Assembly: GCF_021390155.1 (NCBI RefSeq)
Contig: NZ_CP089985.1
Span: 5,597,501-5,661,500, forward strand
DNA from: Pseudomonas sp. HN11
GTDB lineage: Bacteria; Pseudomonadota; Gammaproteobacteria; Pseudomonadales; Pseudomonadaceae
Reading direction: 5' to 3'
DNA length: 64,000 bases
The notes beneath the pieces were generated by a model. It was not told where the DNA came from and made no database searches. It was given only the letters and a program-made list of their open reading frames with translations. This document shows positions 16,553-30,856 of this stretch, piece by piece. Every line of letters starts with the position of its first letter. Within the stretch, counting starts at the first letter, position 1. The translations under genes were made by a program, and so were the position numbers.

Positions 16553-16625
16553 GAGGCACTCCAATTACGGGTTCAAACGCCTCGAAAGGCTCCCCGGTTA
16601 CTTGCGCGTTTATCCCAGTGACGAC

Positions 16626-16654
16626 AAAACCCCACAGCCTAAGGCTGCGGGGTT
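16626..16654 (-). terminator. Terminator after nusG
   Basis: On the minus strand a 12-bp stem (AACCCCGCAGCC, loop TTA, GGCTGTGGGGTT) runs into TTTT. It separates secE-nusG from rplKAJL-rpoBC. Confidence 0.85.
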
Positions 16655-16669
16655 GGGATGCTTGATCAG

Positions 16670-17203
16670 CTAGACCTTCTCGACCTGGCTGAACTCCAAC
16701 TCTACCGGAGTAGAGCGACCGAAAATGAGCACTGCCACTTGGATTCGGCTCTTTTCGTAGTTAACTTCTTCGACAGTGCCGTTAAAATCAGCAAACGGAC
16801 CATCTGTGACGCGAACAACCTCACCCGGCTCGAACAACGTCTTCGGCTTAGGCTTGTCGCTGCCATCAGCAACGCGGCGCAGAATCGCTTCTGCTTCTTT
16901 GTCAGTGATAGGAGCAGGCTTATCAGCAGTACCGCCAATGAAACCCATGACACGAGGAGTATCCTTGACCAAGTGCCAAGTACCCTCATTCATATCCATC
17001 TGAACCAGCACATAGCCAGGGAAGAACTTGCGTTCGCTTTTGCGCTTCTGGCCATTCCGCATTTCAACCACTTCTTCAGTGGGAACCAGAATTTCGCCGA
17101 AGCCATCTTCCATGCCTGCCAGCTTTACGCGCTCCAGCAAAGAGCGCATAACATGCTTCTCGTAACCCGAGTAAGCATGCACAACGTACCAACGCTTAGC
17201 CAC
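16670..17203 (-). CDS. nusG: Transcription termination/antitermination factor NusG
   Basis: NusG binds RNA polymerase and links it to Rho or to the ribosome (through S10). The product is 177 residues. The N-terminal NGN domain runs from [15 protein letters not shown] to about residue 115. The C-terminal KOW domain covers roughly 125-177 and includes [19 protein letters not shown]. Translation starts at GTG (17203) with AAGGGTG upstream. It lies 9 bases after secE. Confidence 0.97.
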   Translation of the reverse strand: MAKRWYVVHAYSGYEKHVMRSLLERVKLAGMEDGFGEILVPTEEVVEMRNGQKRKSERKFFPGYVLVQMDMNEGTWHLVKDTPRVMGFIGGTADKPAPITDKEAEAILRRVADGSDKPKPKTLFEPGEVVRVTDGPFADFNGTVEEVNYEKSRIQVAVLIFGRSTPVELEFSQVEKV

Positions 17204-17212
17204 GGGACACCC

Positions 17213-17581
17213 TTAGCCAACAATCAAGGAAACAAGCCAGCCGAGCAGGGAATCAAGCCCCCACAACAGCAACGCCATAACCAGAACAACAGCCACAACT
17301 ATCAACGTGGTCTGCGTGGTTTCTTGGCGAGTCGGCCAAACGACTTTACGTATTTCGGTGCGAGCTTCCTTTACCAGGACTGCGAACGACTTGCCTTTAG
17401 CAGTCTGCAGGCCTACAAAGGCAGCTACAGCAGCAAGAGCAAGCAAAGCGAGCACGCGGTACAGGATCGGCGAAGCAGAATAGTACTGATTGCCAACAAC
17501 GCCTACGACCACCAAGGCAACCACAGCGAGCCACTTGACCAGATCGAAACGAGAGCTTTGAGCTTCAGCCTTAGGAGTCAT
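17213..17581 (-). CDS. secE: Preprotein translocase subunit SecE
   Basis: SecE is the small essential subunit that clamps SecY in the inner-membrane translocon. The product is 122 residues with three predicted membrane segments (about 15-35, 40-58 and 90-115), like the three-helix E. coli protein. The conserved amphipathic stretch EIRKVVWPTRQET precedes the last helix. It is co-directional with nusG and preceded by tRNA-Trp, 45 bases away. Confidence 0.96.
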   Translation of the reverse strand: MTPKAEAQSSRFDLVKWLAVVALVVVGVVGNQYYSASPILYRVLALLALAAVAAFVGLQTAKGKSFAVLVKEARTEIRKVVWPTRQETTQTTLIVVAVVLVMALLLWGLDSLLGWLVSLIVG

Positions 17582-17626
17582 CTATGAAGATCCTGTGAAA
17601 AGAAAGCCAGATACACCACGTGAATC

Positions 17627-17702
17627 TGGCAGGTCAGGAGGGAATCGAACCCCCAACCTACGGTTTTGGAGACCGTCGCTCTGCCAATTGAGCTACTGAC
17701 CT
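17627..17702 (-). tRNA. tRNA-Trp (anticodon CCA)
   Basis: A 76-nt cloverleaf on the minus strand: acceptor AGGTCAG pairs with CTGACCT, the anticodon loop contains CCA, the T arm is GGTTCGATT, and the 3' CCA is encoded (17627-17629). It lies upstream of secE-nusG and probably shares their transcript from the promoter at 17723-17751. Confidence 0.96.
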
Positions 17703-17722
17703 AAAACAAAATCAGGCCGACC

Positions 17723-17751
17723 ATTATGCAGGCCCGAAAAAGACTTTACAA
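17723..17751 (-). promoter_or_regulatory. Probable promoter of tRNA-Trp-secE-nusG
   Basis: The minus strand has TTGTAA (17746-17751), a 17-base spacer and CATAAT (17723-17728), about 20 bases before tRNA-Trp. It lies in the gap where P. aeruginosa and E. coli carry tufB. The boxes are weaker than the other promoters of this block. Confidence 0.6.
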
Positions 17752-17827
17752 CAACCAACCTCACCAGACCTGAAATCACCTGACTACAAAGCCAGATACA
17801 ACACCAACAAGCCGAGGCAGCTGTTAA

Positions 17828-17860
17828 AACAAAGGCAGATATTTTCATATCTGCCTTGTT
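17828..17860 (-). terminator. Terminator of the tRNA-Tyr-Gly-Thr operon
   Basis: A perfect 11-bp stem (AAGGCAGATAT and its complement, loop GAAA on the minus strand) lies directly after tRNA-Thr and is followed by TTGTTTT. It probably separates the tRNA operon from the tRNA-Trp promoter. Confidence 0.7.
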
Positions 17861-17863
17861 ATA

Positions 17864-17939
17864 TGGAGCTCTTGAGCGGATTTGAACCGCTGACCTCACC
17901 CTTACCAAGGGTGTGCTCTACCAACTGAGCTACAAGAGC
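17864..17939 (-). tRNA. tRNA-Thr (anticodon GGT)
   Basis: A 76-nt cloverleaf with acceptor GCTCTTG, anticodon GGT in loop TTGGTAA, T loop TTCAAAT and encoded CCA. It is the third gene of the Tyr-Gly-Thr operon. Confidence 0.96.
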
Positions 17940-17965
17940 GAAACACCCTGCACAACCTGCAAACT

Positions 17966-18039
<74 letters not shown>

Positions 18040-18063
18040 GGAGCTTGCAGCTCACGCTAAAAA

Positions 18064-18148
<85 letters not shown>

Positions 18149-18161
18149 TAAGCGAGCCGGC

Positions 18162-18189
18162 ATTCTACATCACGCCGACCTTCTGTCAA
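18162..18189 (-). promoter_or_regulatory. Promoter P1 of the tRNA-Tyr-Gly-Thr operon
   Basis: TTGACA (18184-18189), a 16-base spacer and TAGAAT (18162-18167) on the minus strand, then a GC-rich discriminator (GCCGGCTCGC) and tRNA-Tyr 13 bases on. The architecture is the same as the rRNA promoters at 26037-26183. Confidence 0.85.
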
Positions 18190-18278
18190 GCATTTTCTCA
18201 TTAAAAATATGAGGTTAGCTGCGTTGACCTTTGCTCCGTACTGTAGACCTTAAAGGTCTTCACTGCGAAGCGGGCGCC

Positions 18279-18307
18279 ATTCTATGCAAACTATTCGAGA
18301 GTTGCAA
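18279..18307 (-). promoter_or_regulatory. Possible upstream promoter P2 of the tRNA-Tyr operon
   Basis: TTGCAA (18302-18307), a 17-base spacer and TAGAAT (18279-18284) on the minus strand, followed by GGCGCCCGC. It overlaps the 3' end of the neighbouring SPOR-like gene. A small palindrome (AGACCTTAAAGGTCT, 18245-18259) lies between P2 and P1. Confidence 0.55.
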
Positions 18308-18737
18308 CGCCTTCGCACAACATTATTTTATGTTTTAACTCATTGAATTCCTTAGCAAGGTTTTCAAAGGGCAGATCTTCAGCCAGGCGTCGGCTTTCAG
18401 GGGCTACGCGCAGCCAATAGCCGGAAGCTTCAGCAGTATTGAGCAATTGAACCTTGACCTTTATATCCAGGCTTGTGAGACGCTGCTCAACGAGCTGAGC
18501 CTGGCGTTGATCCGCAAAGCCACCGACATACAGGCAAGTATTTTGCGCCTCGGGCGCTCTCGCCCGCTCTCTCCGTGCCACGGCACCAGAGGACTCACTG
18601 AGCAAGCGGATGTCCTGTTGCGAGCCCTTATATAGACTCAGAGGCGTAACATCTTTGGCACGCAATGGTGCTTCTTGCTGGTGCCAAATGTAATAGAAGG
18701 CGTTGAGAACAAGTAAAAGCAAAAATAACCAACGCAT
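18291..18737 (-). CDS. Small SPOR-like membrane-anchored protein
   Basis: The 148-residue product has one N-terminal membrane segment (about 2-18, MRWLFLLLLVLNAFYYIW), a polar linker, and a C-terminal region. That region (LYVGGFADQRQAQLVEQRL followed by GYWLRVAPE) has the pattern of a SPOR-type fold, which in other proteins binds denuded peptidoglycan. I chose ATG 18737 because GAGGTG precedes it; longer in-frame starts run into coaX. It lies 7 bases after coaX and matches by position the uncharacterised gene beside coaX in P. aeruginosa. The function is not established. Confidence 0.75.
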   Translation of the reverse strand: MRWLFLLLLVLNAFYYIWHQQEAPLRAKDVTPLSLYKGSQQDIRLLSESSGAVARRERARAPEAQNTCLYVGGFADQRQAQLVEQRLTSLDIKVKVQLLNTAEASGYWLRVAPESRRLAEDLPFENLAKEFNELKHKIMLCEGVATLE

Positions 18738-18744
18738 AATCACC

Positions 18745-19494
18745 TCAGGACAAAGGACAAGCCATCGCCAAACCAACAAAAACCAGATCTGGAACGAGTC
18801 GGGCCTGCGGCGCTGCATCTGCCACCAAATCGGCGTCTCCTCCGGTGAGGAATACAGTGAAATCATTCCCCCAGTAGCTTCGTGCCAACTCCAACTGAGT
18901 CAGTACAAACCCTCTGAGCATAAGCATACAACCTCGCTCCACCGCCTCTACGGTCGTACGACCTGGAGAGAGGCGCTCCAGCGCCCTTTCAGCCGCCGCA
19001 TCGTCGTAACGTATCTTGCGTGTATGAGTTCGCAGCTGATTGCGCATGAGGGGCATACCTGGGCAAATGAAACCACCAAGGTGCTCACCATCGGCCGCGA
19101 TAAAATCGGCTGTCGCTGCCGTACCGAAATCAAGTACCAGGCACGCGCCGCGCGCCAGCTTGAATCCACCCAGCATAGCCAACCAGCGATCAAGACCCAG
19201 ACGCTCAAAATCTTCGTAGCCATTGCGCACGCCGGCCATCTCACGCGCGGGAGTAGCGCAGGAAACGGCAACGCCGAAAGCTTCATGCAGGGCCGCGACC
19301 AGCTTGCTTGTTTCTTCCAGGGCACGAACGCTCACCAGTCGGCAGCGCGTCAGCAACAATCCAGGAAGCGCTACGAGACTCTCAATCAACGCCAGGTCCG
19401 AACCAACAACCCCTTCTGACGAGGCGTTCGCGCTATTGTCATCAAGCACACGCCATTTGATGAAGCTATTCCCACAGTCGAGCTCAAGAATCAT
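18745..19494 (-). CDS. coaX: Type III pantothenate kinase
   Basis: CoaX phosphorylates pantothenate in the first step of coenzyme A synthesis. The 249-residue product starts [16 protein letters not shown], with the phosphate-binding D-GNS-IKW motif of this ASKHA-fold enzyme. Further conserved stretches are [26 protein letters not shown] and FLTGGDA. ATG 19494 is preferred over an adjacent GTG (19497) because of its spacing from GAGG. It overlaps the end of birA by 11 bases, so the two are probably translationally coupled. Confidence 0.95.
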   Translation of the reverse strand: MILELDCGNSFIKWRVLDDNSANASSEGVVGSDLALIESLVALPGLLLTRCRLVSVRALEETSKLVAALHEAFGVAVSCATPAREMAGVRNGYEDFERLGLDRWLAMLGGFKLARGACLVLDFGTAATADFIAADGEHLGGFICPGMPLMRNQLRTHTRKIRYDDAAAERALERLSPGRTTVEAVERGCMLMLRGFVLTQLELARSYWGNDFTVFLTGGDADLVADAAPQARLVPDLVFVGLAMACPLS

Positions 19495-20443
19495 CACGCA
19501 ACCTCAGGCTTAACTCACCACCACTGTATATTTTCTCAACACCTTCAACGCTCAAGCGCAGTGCCCCCTGGCGGTCTACACCCAGTACAACTCCATCGAT
19601 TTGGCTGACACCCGCGATAAGGGACACCGGCCGCCCCTGCCAAGCGTGATTCTGCTCCCACTCATCTTTGAGTGCGACAAAACCACCCGCCCGGTGCCGC
19701 TCGAGGTAGCTTTGCAGCTGCAACCCCAATTGCGCCACCAGGGTGTTGCGATTCACCGGAGAACCCGTCTGTAGCTGCACCGAAGTCCATTGCTGGTCCA
19801 CTTCGTCAGCCTTTTGCATATTCACGTTAATGCCTATGCCGAGGACAACGTGGCAGATATCAGCGGGGTCTCCTACCAACTCCAGCAAAATCCCGGCAAT
19901 TTTCTTCTGCTCAACCAGTACGTCGTTTGGCCATTTCAACGCCGCCCCCTGCACACCTGACTCTCGCAAGGCCTGCATGACTGCTAAGCCCACAACAAGA
20001 CTTAACCCCTCCAACTGCCGCAGACCCGACTCAATACGCAACACAAGACTGTAATAAACGTTTTGTGCAAATGGACTGATCCACTTTCGCCCTCTCCTGC
20101 CTCTTCCCGCCGTCTGTTGCTCAGCAAGTACCAGAAACGGTGCCGCGCATCCGGCATCCACCAGCCGCAAAGCCTCGGCATTCGTAGAGTCAATGGAGTC
20201 AGAGATATGAACGGGCCAAGCCAACGATGGCGCATTCAGCGCAATATTTTCAGCACTTAAGAACACCAGCGGTGATGCTAGCTGATACCCCTTACCTCGA
20301 ACCTTATGTATGGGCAGATTCAATTCCGCCTCTAGGTGCTTGAGTTGCTTCCAGACAGCACTGCGACTGACGCCTAGGGCAGCCCCAAGTGCTTCTCCCG
20401 AGTGGAATCGACCGTCTTTCAGAAGTTTTAACAGCGTCAGCAT
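19484..20443 (-). CDS. birA: Biotin-protein ligase / biotin operon repressor BirA
   Basis: BirA activates biotin as biotinyl-AMP and attaches it to the acetyl-CoA carboxylase carrier protein. The 319-residue form also has an N-terminal winged helix (about 1-60, [17 protein letters not shown]), so it can act as a repressor of biotin genes. The ligase motif GRGRRGRKW and KWPNDVLV are intact, and a C-terminal SH3-like domain is present. It lies upstream of coaX and downstream of the rRNA operon. The 5S terminator separates it from the rRNA transcript. Confidence 0.96.
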   Translation of the reverse strand: MLTLLKLLKDGRFHSGEALGAALGVSRSAVWKQLKHLEAELNLPIHKVRGKGYQLASPLVFLSAENIALNAPSLAWPVHISDSIDSTNAEALRLVDAGCAAPFLVLAEQQTAGRGRRGRKWISPFAQNVYYSLVLRIESGLRQLEGLSLVVGLAVMQALRESGVQGAALKWPNDVLVEQKKIAGILLELVGDPADICHVVLGIGINVNMQKADEVDQQWTSVQLQTGSPVNRNTLVAQLGLQLQSYLERHRAGGFVALKDEWEQNHAWQGRPVSLIAGVSQIDGVVLGVDRQGALRLSVEGVEKIYSGGELSLRLRDDS

Positions 20444-20561
20444 GCAAATATCGCCTCACAATGAGGCACGCATGATAGCTATGCGCAGGGTCATTGCATA
20501 GAAACGCAGGACTTTAGCACTGAGGGTCGTCGAAAGTACGCTCTTGTGTTTTTCGCCCGCC

Positions 20562-20598
20562 CAAAACAAAACCCCATCTGCTTTCGCAAATGGGGTTT
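20562..20598 (-). terminator. Terminator of the rRNA operon
   Basis: On the minus strand a 9-bp stem AAACCCCAT with ATGGGGTTT is followed by TTGTTTT. It lies about 10 bases after the 5S gene. Confidence 0.88.
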
Positions 20599-20608
20599 CG
20601 GAATTTAA

Positions 20609-20724
20609 TCTTGACGATGACCTACTCTCACATGGGGAAACCCCACACTACCATCGGCGATGCATCGTTTCACTGCTGAGTTCGGGATGGGATCAGGTGG
20701 TTCCAATGCTCTATGGTCGTCAAG
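20609..20724 (-). rRNA. rrf: 5S ribosomal RNA
   Basis: About 116 nt on the minus strand. The 5' strand TTCTTGACGACCATAGAGC pairs with the 3' strand GTCATCGTCAAGAT, and the conserved CCGAACTCAGCAGTGAAACG is present. Ends are approximate. Confidence 0.95.
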
Positions 20725-20883
20725 AAATTCGGGTACTGAGTCGTGACCTGTTGGCCTCGCTTCAGCAAATTGGGTATGTGACAGCATTCGGTGTTTTGTG
20801 AGATTCGAACTTTCGGTTCATTTCGTCTTCACACACCGCAATCTGATGCTCGTTAGAGTAATCAAATTGCTTGGGTGTTATAT
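20725..20883 (-). other. 23S-5S internal spacer
   Basis: A 159-base spacer with no tRNA gene. Its 23S-side end (20860-20890) is complementary to the sequence before the 23S 5' end (23760-23790) and so forms one side of the 23S processing stem. Confidence 0.75.
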
Positions 20884-23774
<2,891 letters not shown>

Positions 23775-24016
23775 TATAACCCCAAGCAATCTGGTTATAC
23801 TGTGAAGACGACATTCGCCGAAAATTCGATAATACTCAAAACTGAGTAACTCACAAATTTTACCTTAGCCTGATCCGTTACCAGTGAAAGTAACGTTCAG
23901 TCTATCTTTCTATCACATACCCAAATTTTTAAAGAACGATCTAGTCAAAGACTAGAAATCAATATTCTCAACGGAATACTCATTTCTAAGCTTTCAAACC
24001 TTCAGAAGCAGTTATA
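23775..24016 (-). promoter_or_regulatory. tRNA-23S spacer with boxA antitermination signal
   Basis: This 242-base part of the 16S-23S spacer holds a boxA-like sequence on the minus strand (GTTCTTTAAAA, 23927-23937), comparable to the spacer boxA of E. coli rRNA operons. The 23S processing-stem strand lies at 23760-23790. No further gene is seen. Confidence 0.65.
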
Positions 24017-24092
24017 TGGTGGAGCCAAGCGGGATCGAACCGCTGACCTCCTGCGTGCAAGGCAGGCGCTCTCCCAGCTGAGCTATGGCCCC
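24017..24092 (-). tRNA. tRNA-Ala (anticodon TGC)
   Basis: A 76-nt cloverleaf with acceptor GGGGCCA/TGGCTCC, anticodon TGC, T loop TTCGATC and encoded CCA. It is the second tRNA in the 16S-23S spacer. Confidence 0.96.
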
Positions 24093-24102
24093 ATAACAAA
24101 AT

Positions 24103-24179
<77 letters not shown>

Positions 24180-24200
24180 AATTTCGAGCGCGCAACTGTT

Positions 24201-24228
24201 AGCTTGGAGCTATCAGCTTGGAGCTTAA
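24201..24228. repeat. Two 14-base repeat units in the 16S-tRNA-Ile spacer
   Basis: The unit AGCTTGGAGCT with a 3-base tail is repeated at 24201 and 24215, a period of exactly 14. Each unit is nearly self-complementary. A similar 14-base period with GCTTCAAGCT occurs at 30799 and 30813. The remaining spacer to 24302 shows nothing else. Confidence 0.6.
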
Positions 24229-24302
24229 AGCTGCTTCTATCGTCTTCTTCAATGAATCAAGCAATTCGTGTGGGAGCTTATGGAGCAGCTGATGTCGTCG
24301 AT

Positions 24303-25839
<1,537 letters not shown>

Positions 25840-26036
25840 AAACATCTTTGGGTTTTTAAGAAACCCTAAACTTGGCTCAGCAATCGTTGGTTACATCTTT
25901 GATTTCTCGCGGAGTAACTTGTGATGCTGATAATCTTGTTGACTATCAGTCTGACCCCACAAGCACCCACACGAATTGCTTGATTCAGTTGTTAAAGAGC
26001 GGTTGGTTAAGATCTTTCGTCTCAACCGAGGCGCGC
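25840..26036 (-). promoter_or_regulatory. 16S leader with boxA antitermination signal
   Basis: The transcribed leader of about 200 bases contains a boxA match GCTCTTTAACAA on the minus strand (25989-26000). NusB and S10 bind such boxA RNA to let polymerase resist Rho termination. Short open frames here are not genes. Confidence 0.8.
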
Positions 26037-26064
26037 ATTCTACAGCAGCCTCATTTGCTGTCAA
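26037..26064 (-). promoter_or_regulatory. rRNA promoter proximal to 16S
   Basis: TTGACA (26059-26064), a 16-base spacer and TAGAAT (26037-26042) on the minus strand, then the GC-rich discriminator GCGCGCCTC. Such discriminators make promoters sensitive to ppGpp and initiating-nucleotide levels. Confidence 0.88.
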
Positions 26065-26155
26065 GTGATTATTTTCAGAAGTTTTCGAAGATTTCGAAGA
26101 TTTCTTCAACAACTTCAACCACTTGCGCTTGCGATCTCTCGTTAGCGGGAGGCGA

Positions 26156-26183
26156 ATTCTACAGCGTTACACGCTGCTGTCAA
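26156..26183 (-). promoter_or_regulatory. rRNA promoter, middle
   Basis: TTGACA (26178-26183), a 16-base spacer and TAGAAT (26156-26161) on the minus strand, followed by TCGCCTCCCGC. It lies 119 bases upstream of the proximal promoter. Confidence 0.88.
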
Positions 26184-26301
26184 CACCTCTTTTTCAACTT
26201 CCTTTTGACTTCGATAACCTGAAGCAACTTACCGCCAAAACCTACATAACCCGTTGTTTACCAAGGAGTTTTCCGTTTCGACTGCGCCGGAAGTGGGGCG
26301 A

Positions 26302-26329
26302 ATTATAGACAGATATAAATCGCCGTCAA
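26302..26329 (-). promoter_or_regulatory. rRNA promoter, distal
   Basis: TTGACG (26324-26329), a 16-base spacer and TATAAT (26302-26307) on the minus strand, followed by TCGCCCC. It lies 146 bases upstream of the middle promoter and only 15 bases from the end of tyrS. Confidence 0.8.
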
Positions 26330-26344
26330 TACCCAACTACAGTT

Positions 26345-27544
26345 TTATTCGGATTTGAGCGTAATACGCGCAAATGCCTTCTTCCCAGCCTGACAAACGT
26401 GGGTAGCGCCCAGCTCGTATATAAAGGTGCGATCTACGACCTCACCATCTATACGCACGCCACCGGAACCCAGCAGATCACGGGCAACTGCCGAATTCTT
26501 GACCAGGCCTGCTTTATTAAGGACAGCAGCTATCGGCATCGCCTCACTAGCAGACAACTCGATCTCCGGCAGATCATCCGGCAGCTCGCCATCCTTCATG
26601 CGATTACCCGCAGCACGGTGAGCATTGGCCGCAGCCTCCTCACCATGGAAACGCGCAACAATCTCTTCTGCCAGCTTGATCTTCACGTCACGCGGGTTTG
26701 CACCCGCCTCTACGTCAGCACGCAGCGCATTGATCTCATCCATCGAGCGGAAGCTCAGCAGCTCAAAGTAACGCCACATCAGCGCATCAGGAATCGAGAC
26801 GAGTTTGCCGTACATCACGCCCGGTGCTTCCTGGATACCGACATAGTTACCCAGGGACTTGGACATCTTCTTGACACCATCCAGGCCTTCCAGCAACGGC
26901 ATGGTCAGAATGCACTGGGCTTCCTGCCCATACGCACGCTGCAGCTCACGCCCCATCAGCAGGTTGAACTTCTGGTCGGTGCCACCCAACTCAACATCCG
27001 CACGCAATGCGACCGAGTCATAGCCCTGAACCAACGGGTAGAGGAACTCGTGAATGGCAATCGGCTGATTGGTGGAGTAACGCTTGTCGAAGTCATCACG
27101 CTCAAGCATGCGCGCTACGGTGTACTGGGAGGTCAGGCGAATGAAGTCCGCCGGCCCCATCTGATCCATCCAAGTGGAGTTGAACGCCACCTCGGTCTTG
27201 GCGGGATCAAGGATCTTGAATACCTGCGTCTTGTAGGTCTCGGCGTTATCAAGAACCTGCTCACGCGTCAGCGGCGGGCGAGTGGTGCTCTTGCCGCTCG
27301 GATCACCGATCATCCCGGTGAAGTCACCTATAAGGAAGATGACCTGATGTCCCAGCTCCTGGAACTGACGCAACTTATTGATAAGCACGGTATGTCCCAG
27401 GTGCAGATCCGGCGCGGTCGGATCAAAGCCAGCCTTAATACGCAGGGGTTGGCCACGCTTGAGCTTTTCGATCAGCTCAGCTTCGACCAACAGTTCTTCC
27501 GCACCACGTTTTATCAGCGCTAGCTGCTCTTCAACCGACTTCAT
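26345..27544 (-). CDS. tyrS: Tyrosyl-tRNA synthetase
   Basis: TyrS charges tRNA-Tyr. The 399-residue product has the class I signature as HLGH (in [15 protein letters not shown]) and the KMSKS loop near [11 protein letters not shown]. The C-terminal S4-like RNA-binding domain covers about residues 340-399. I chose ATG 27544 ([11 protein letters not shown]); an in-frame ATG 45 bases upstream would add a proline- and cysteine-containing leader unlike the family. By its length and motifs it is the TyrZ-like (YxxZ) form common in pseudomonads rather than the longer E. coli type. Confidence 0.95.
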   Translation of the reverse strand: MKSVEEQLALIKRGAEELLVEAELIEKLKRGQPLRIKAGFDPTAPDLHLGHTVLINKLRQFQELGHQVIFLIGDFTGMIGDPSGKSTTRPPLTREQVLDNAETYKTQVFKILDPAKTEVAFNSTWMDQMGPADFIRLTSQYTVARMLERDDFDKRYSTNQPIAIHEFLYPLVQGYDSVALRADVELGGTDQKFNLLMGRELQRAYGQEAQCILTMPLLEGLDGVKKMSKSLGNYVGIQEAPGVMYGKLVSIPDALMWRYFELLSFRSMDEINALRADVEAGANPRDVKIKLAEEIVARFHGEEAAANAHRAAGNRMKDGELPDDLPEIELSASEAMPIAAVLNKAGLVKNSAVARDLLGSGGVRIDGEVVDRTFIYELGATHVCQAGKKAFARITLKSE

Positions 27545-27753
27545 AACAGACCCGCAAGGCTCAGATTCAAAAGGGAACCAACCATACAAGATCAGGGACT
27601 AATTACAAGTTTTGCCCTGCGAACGGACACCGTTCAGCAAGCCCCGCGTTCGCGAGCTTGCGCCACAGATGATTTGGTTATATTTTATACAGTTATTTCA
27701 TCTTCATCATGTCATTCATCTTTTCCATTTCATCTTCAAAGTCAAAATTACCT

Positions 27754-29172
27754 ATGACCACTGAACCGTCTAAAGCGCCGCCGCTTTACCCGAAGACCCA
27801 CCTGCTCGCCGCAAGTGGTATCGCCGCCCTTCTCAGCCTGGCGCTCCTGGTATTCCCTTCCAGTGACGTAGAAGCCAAACGAACATCTCTGAGCCTTGAC
27901 CTGGAAAGTCCAGTTGAACAACTGACACAAGATCAAGACGCTTCCGACGCGCAACAAGCCACAAACGCACCTGCCGAATCGCCGTTCGCCCAAATAGAAA
28001 GCAGCCCCGAAGATACCCAGCAAGCAGTCCAGGACCAGCCTGCGCCTGTTGCCGAGGCCGCCAAGAACCCACAACACCGCGAAGTGATCGTGGCCAAGGG
28101 CGACACCTTGTCGACCCTGTTCGAAAAAGTCGGCCTCCCGGCTGCCACCGTCAATGAGGTACTCGGCAGCGACAAGCAGGCCAAGCAGTTCACCCAGCTC
28201 AAACACGGCCAGAAACTTGAGTTCGAACTGACGCCCGATGGCCAGTTGCACAACCTGCACAGTAATGTCAGCGATCTCGAAAGCATCACCTTGACCAAAG
28301 GTGCCAAGGGCTTTGCTTTCAACCGCATCACAACCAAACCGGTGATGCGCTCCGCTTATGTACACGGCGTCATCAACAGTTCTCTGTCACAGTCAGCTGC
28401 CCGCGCCGGCCTGTCCCACAGCATGACCATGGACATGGCCAGCGTGTTCGGCTACGACATCGACTTCGCCCAGGACATCCGTCAAGGCGACGAATTCGAC
28501 GTGATCTACGAGCAAAAAGTCGCCAACGGCAAGGTCGTCGGCACCGGCAACATTCTCTCCGCTCGTTTTACCAACCGCGGCAAGACCTACACCGCCGTGC
28601 GTTACACCAACAAGCAAGGCAACAGCAGTTACTACACCGCCGACGGCAATAGCATGCGCAAGGCCTTCATACGCACGCCGGTGGACTTCGCTCGTATTAG
28701 CTCGCGCTTCTCGATGGGTCGCAAGCATCCAATTCTGAACAAAATCCGTGCCCACAAAGGCGTCGACTACGCCGCTCCACGTGGCACGCCGATCAAGGCA
28801 GCCGGGGACGGTAAAGTGCTATTGGCCGGTCGTCGTGGCGGTTACGGCAATACCGTGATCATTCAGCACGGCAACACTTACCGTACGCTGTATGGCCACA
28901 TGCAGGGCTTCGCCAAAGGTGTGCAAACTGGCGGTACCGTGAAGCAAGGCCAAGTGATTGGTTATATCGGCACTACCGGCCTGTCCACCGGTCCGCACTT
29001 GCACTATGAGTTCCAGGTCAATGGCGTACACGTCGACCCACTGGGTCAGAAGCTGCCGATGGCCGATCCGATCGCCAAGGCCGAGCGTGCGCGCTTCATG
29101 CAACAGAGCCAGCCGCTGATGGCACGCATGGACCAGGAGCGCTCCACTCTCCTGGCTTCCGCGAAGCGCTGA
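27754..29172 (+). CDS. M23 family metallopeptidase (murein endopeptidase)
   Basis: A 472-residue cell-wall hydrolase that probably cuts peptide cross-links in the periplasm. It has an N-terminal membrane anchor or signal (about 15-33) and a low-complexity linker. A LysM/OapA-like region follows near residues 105-165 (EVIVAKGDTLSTLFEKVGL). The C-terminal M23 domain has metal motifs HKGVDYAAPRGTPI and HLHYEF. The architecture matches MepM (YebA). An in-frame ATG 45 bases upstream is possible but neither start has a strong ribosome site. It is divergent from tyrS and 3 bases before anmK. Confidence 0.9.
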   Translation: MTTEPSKAPPLYPKTHLLAASGIAALLSLALLVFPSSDVEAKRTSLSLDLESPVEQLTQDQDASDAQQATNAPAESPFAQIESSPEDTQQAVQDQPAPVAEAAKNPQHREVIVAKGDTLSTLFEKVGLPAATVNEVLGSDKQAKQFTQLKHGQKLEFELTPDGQLHNLHSNVSDLESITLTKGAKGFAFNRITTKPVMRSAYVHGVINSSLSQSAARAGLSHSMTMDMASVFGYDIDFAQDIRQGDEFDVIYEQKVANGKVVGTGNILSARFTNRGKTYTAVRYTNKQGNSSYYTADGNSMRKAFIRTPVDFARISSRFSMGRKHPILNKIRAHKGVDYAAPRGTPIKAAGDGKVLLAGRRGGYGNTVIIQHGNTYRTLYGHMQGFAKGVQTGGTVKQGQVIGYIGTTGLSTGPHLHYEFQVNGVHVDPLGQKLPMADPIAKAERARFMQQSQPLMARMDQERSTLLASAKR

Positions 29173-30267
<1,095 letters not shown>

Positions 30268-30298
30268 CCCTCACGCATAGGCATAGTCAGCAGACAGC

Positions 30299-30338
30299 AA
30301 AACGCCGCTTGGCCCATTAAGGCCAAGCGGCGTTTTTG
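30299..30338. terminator. Bidirectional terminator between anmK and erpA
   Basis: A perfect 14-bp stem (AACGCCGCTTGGCC and its complement, 30301-30334) has T after it on the plus strand and A before it, so it can stop the convergent anmK and erpA transcripts. Confidence 0.92.
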
Positions 30339-30351
30339 TATGTGCTACAGA

Positions 30352-30702
30352 TCAGATCGAAAACGAAGACCCGCAACCACAAGTAGTGGTGGCATTCGGG
30401 TTTTTAATCACGAAACGCGACCCTTCCAGACCTTCCTGGTAATCCACCTCGGCACCCGCCAGGTATTGGAAGCTCATCGGATCGACGACCAGACTTACGC
30501 CCTCGCGCTCAACGATAGTGTCATCATCGGCCACATCTTCATCGAAGGTAAAACCGTACTGAAACCCTGAACAACCGCCACCCGTGACGAACACGCGCAG
30601 CTTCAAGCGATCATTACCCTCTTCATCGACCAGGCTCTTCACCTTGTGCGCAGCACCGTGGGTGAATTGCAAAGCCGTGGGGGTGAAGGACTCAACGCTC
30701 AT
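30352..30702 (-). CDS. erpA: Iron-sulfur cluster insertion protein ErpA
   Basis: ErpA is an A-type carrier that delivers iron-sulfur clusters to client enzymes such as those of isoprenoid synthesis. The 116-residue product keeps the three cysteines of the family, in [11 protein letters not shown] and the C-terminal [11 protein letters not shown] 30702 ([11 protein letters not shown]) has GGGAGA upstream; the longer frame to 30777 has no support. It is downstream of argC on the same strand. Confidence 0.95.
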
Positions 30703-30785
30703 GCTGATAATCTCCCGGCGTACCGCCGCCATATGCGTAATGGTGGCATTATCCGCTTCTCCTAGAAAAGCGGTCAACTATTAAG

Positions 30786-30855
30786 GGAGCAGCGACAGGC
30801 TTCAAGCTGTAAGCTTCAAGCTCGCCGCTGACAACTTGAAACTTGTGGCTGCTCC
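30786..30855. repeat. Inverted repeat with internal 14-base periodic units, argC-erpA gap
   Basis: The outer arms GGAGCAGC (30786-30793) and GCTGCTCC (30848-30855) are perfectly complementary. Inside, GCTTCAAGCT is repeated at 30799 and 30813. The arrangement resembles a mobile palindromic intergenic repeat and could also end argC transcripts. Confidence 0.6.
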
Positions 30856-30856
30856 T

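Noticed and set aside
25872..26222. 116-residue open frame in the rRNA leader
   Set aside because: It overlaps boxA and two promoters and runs against the rRNA transcript; no family match.
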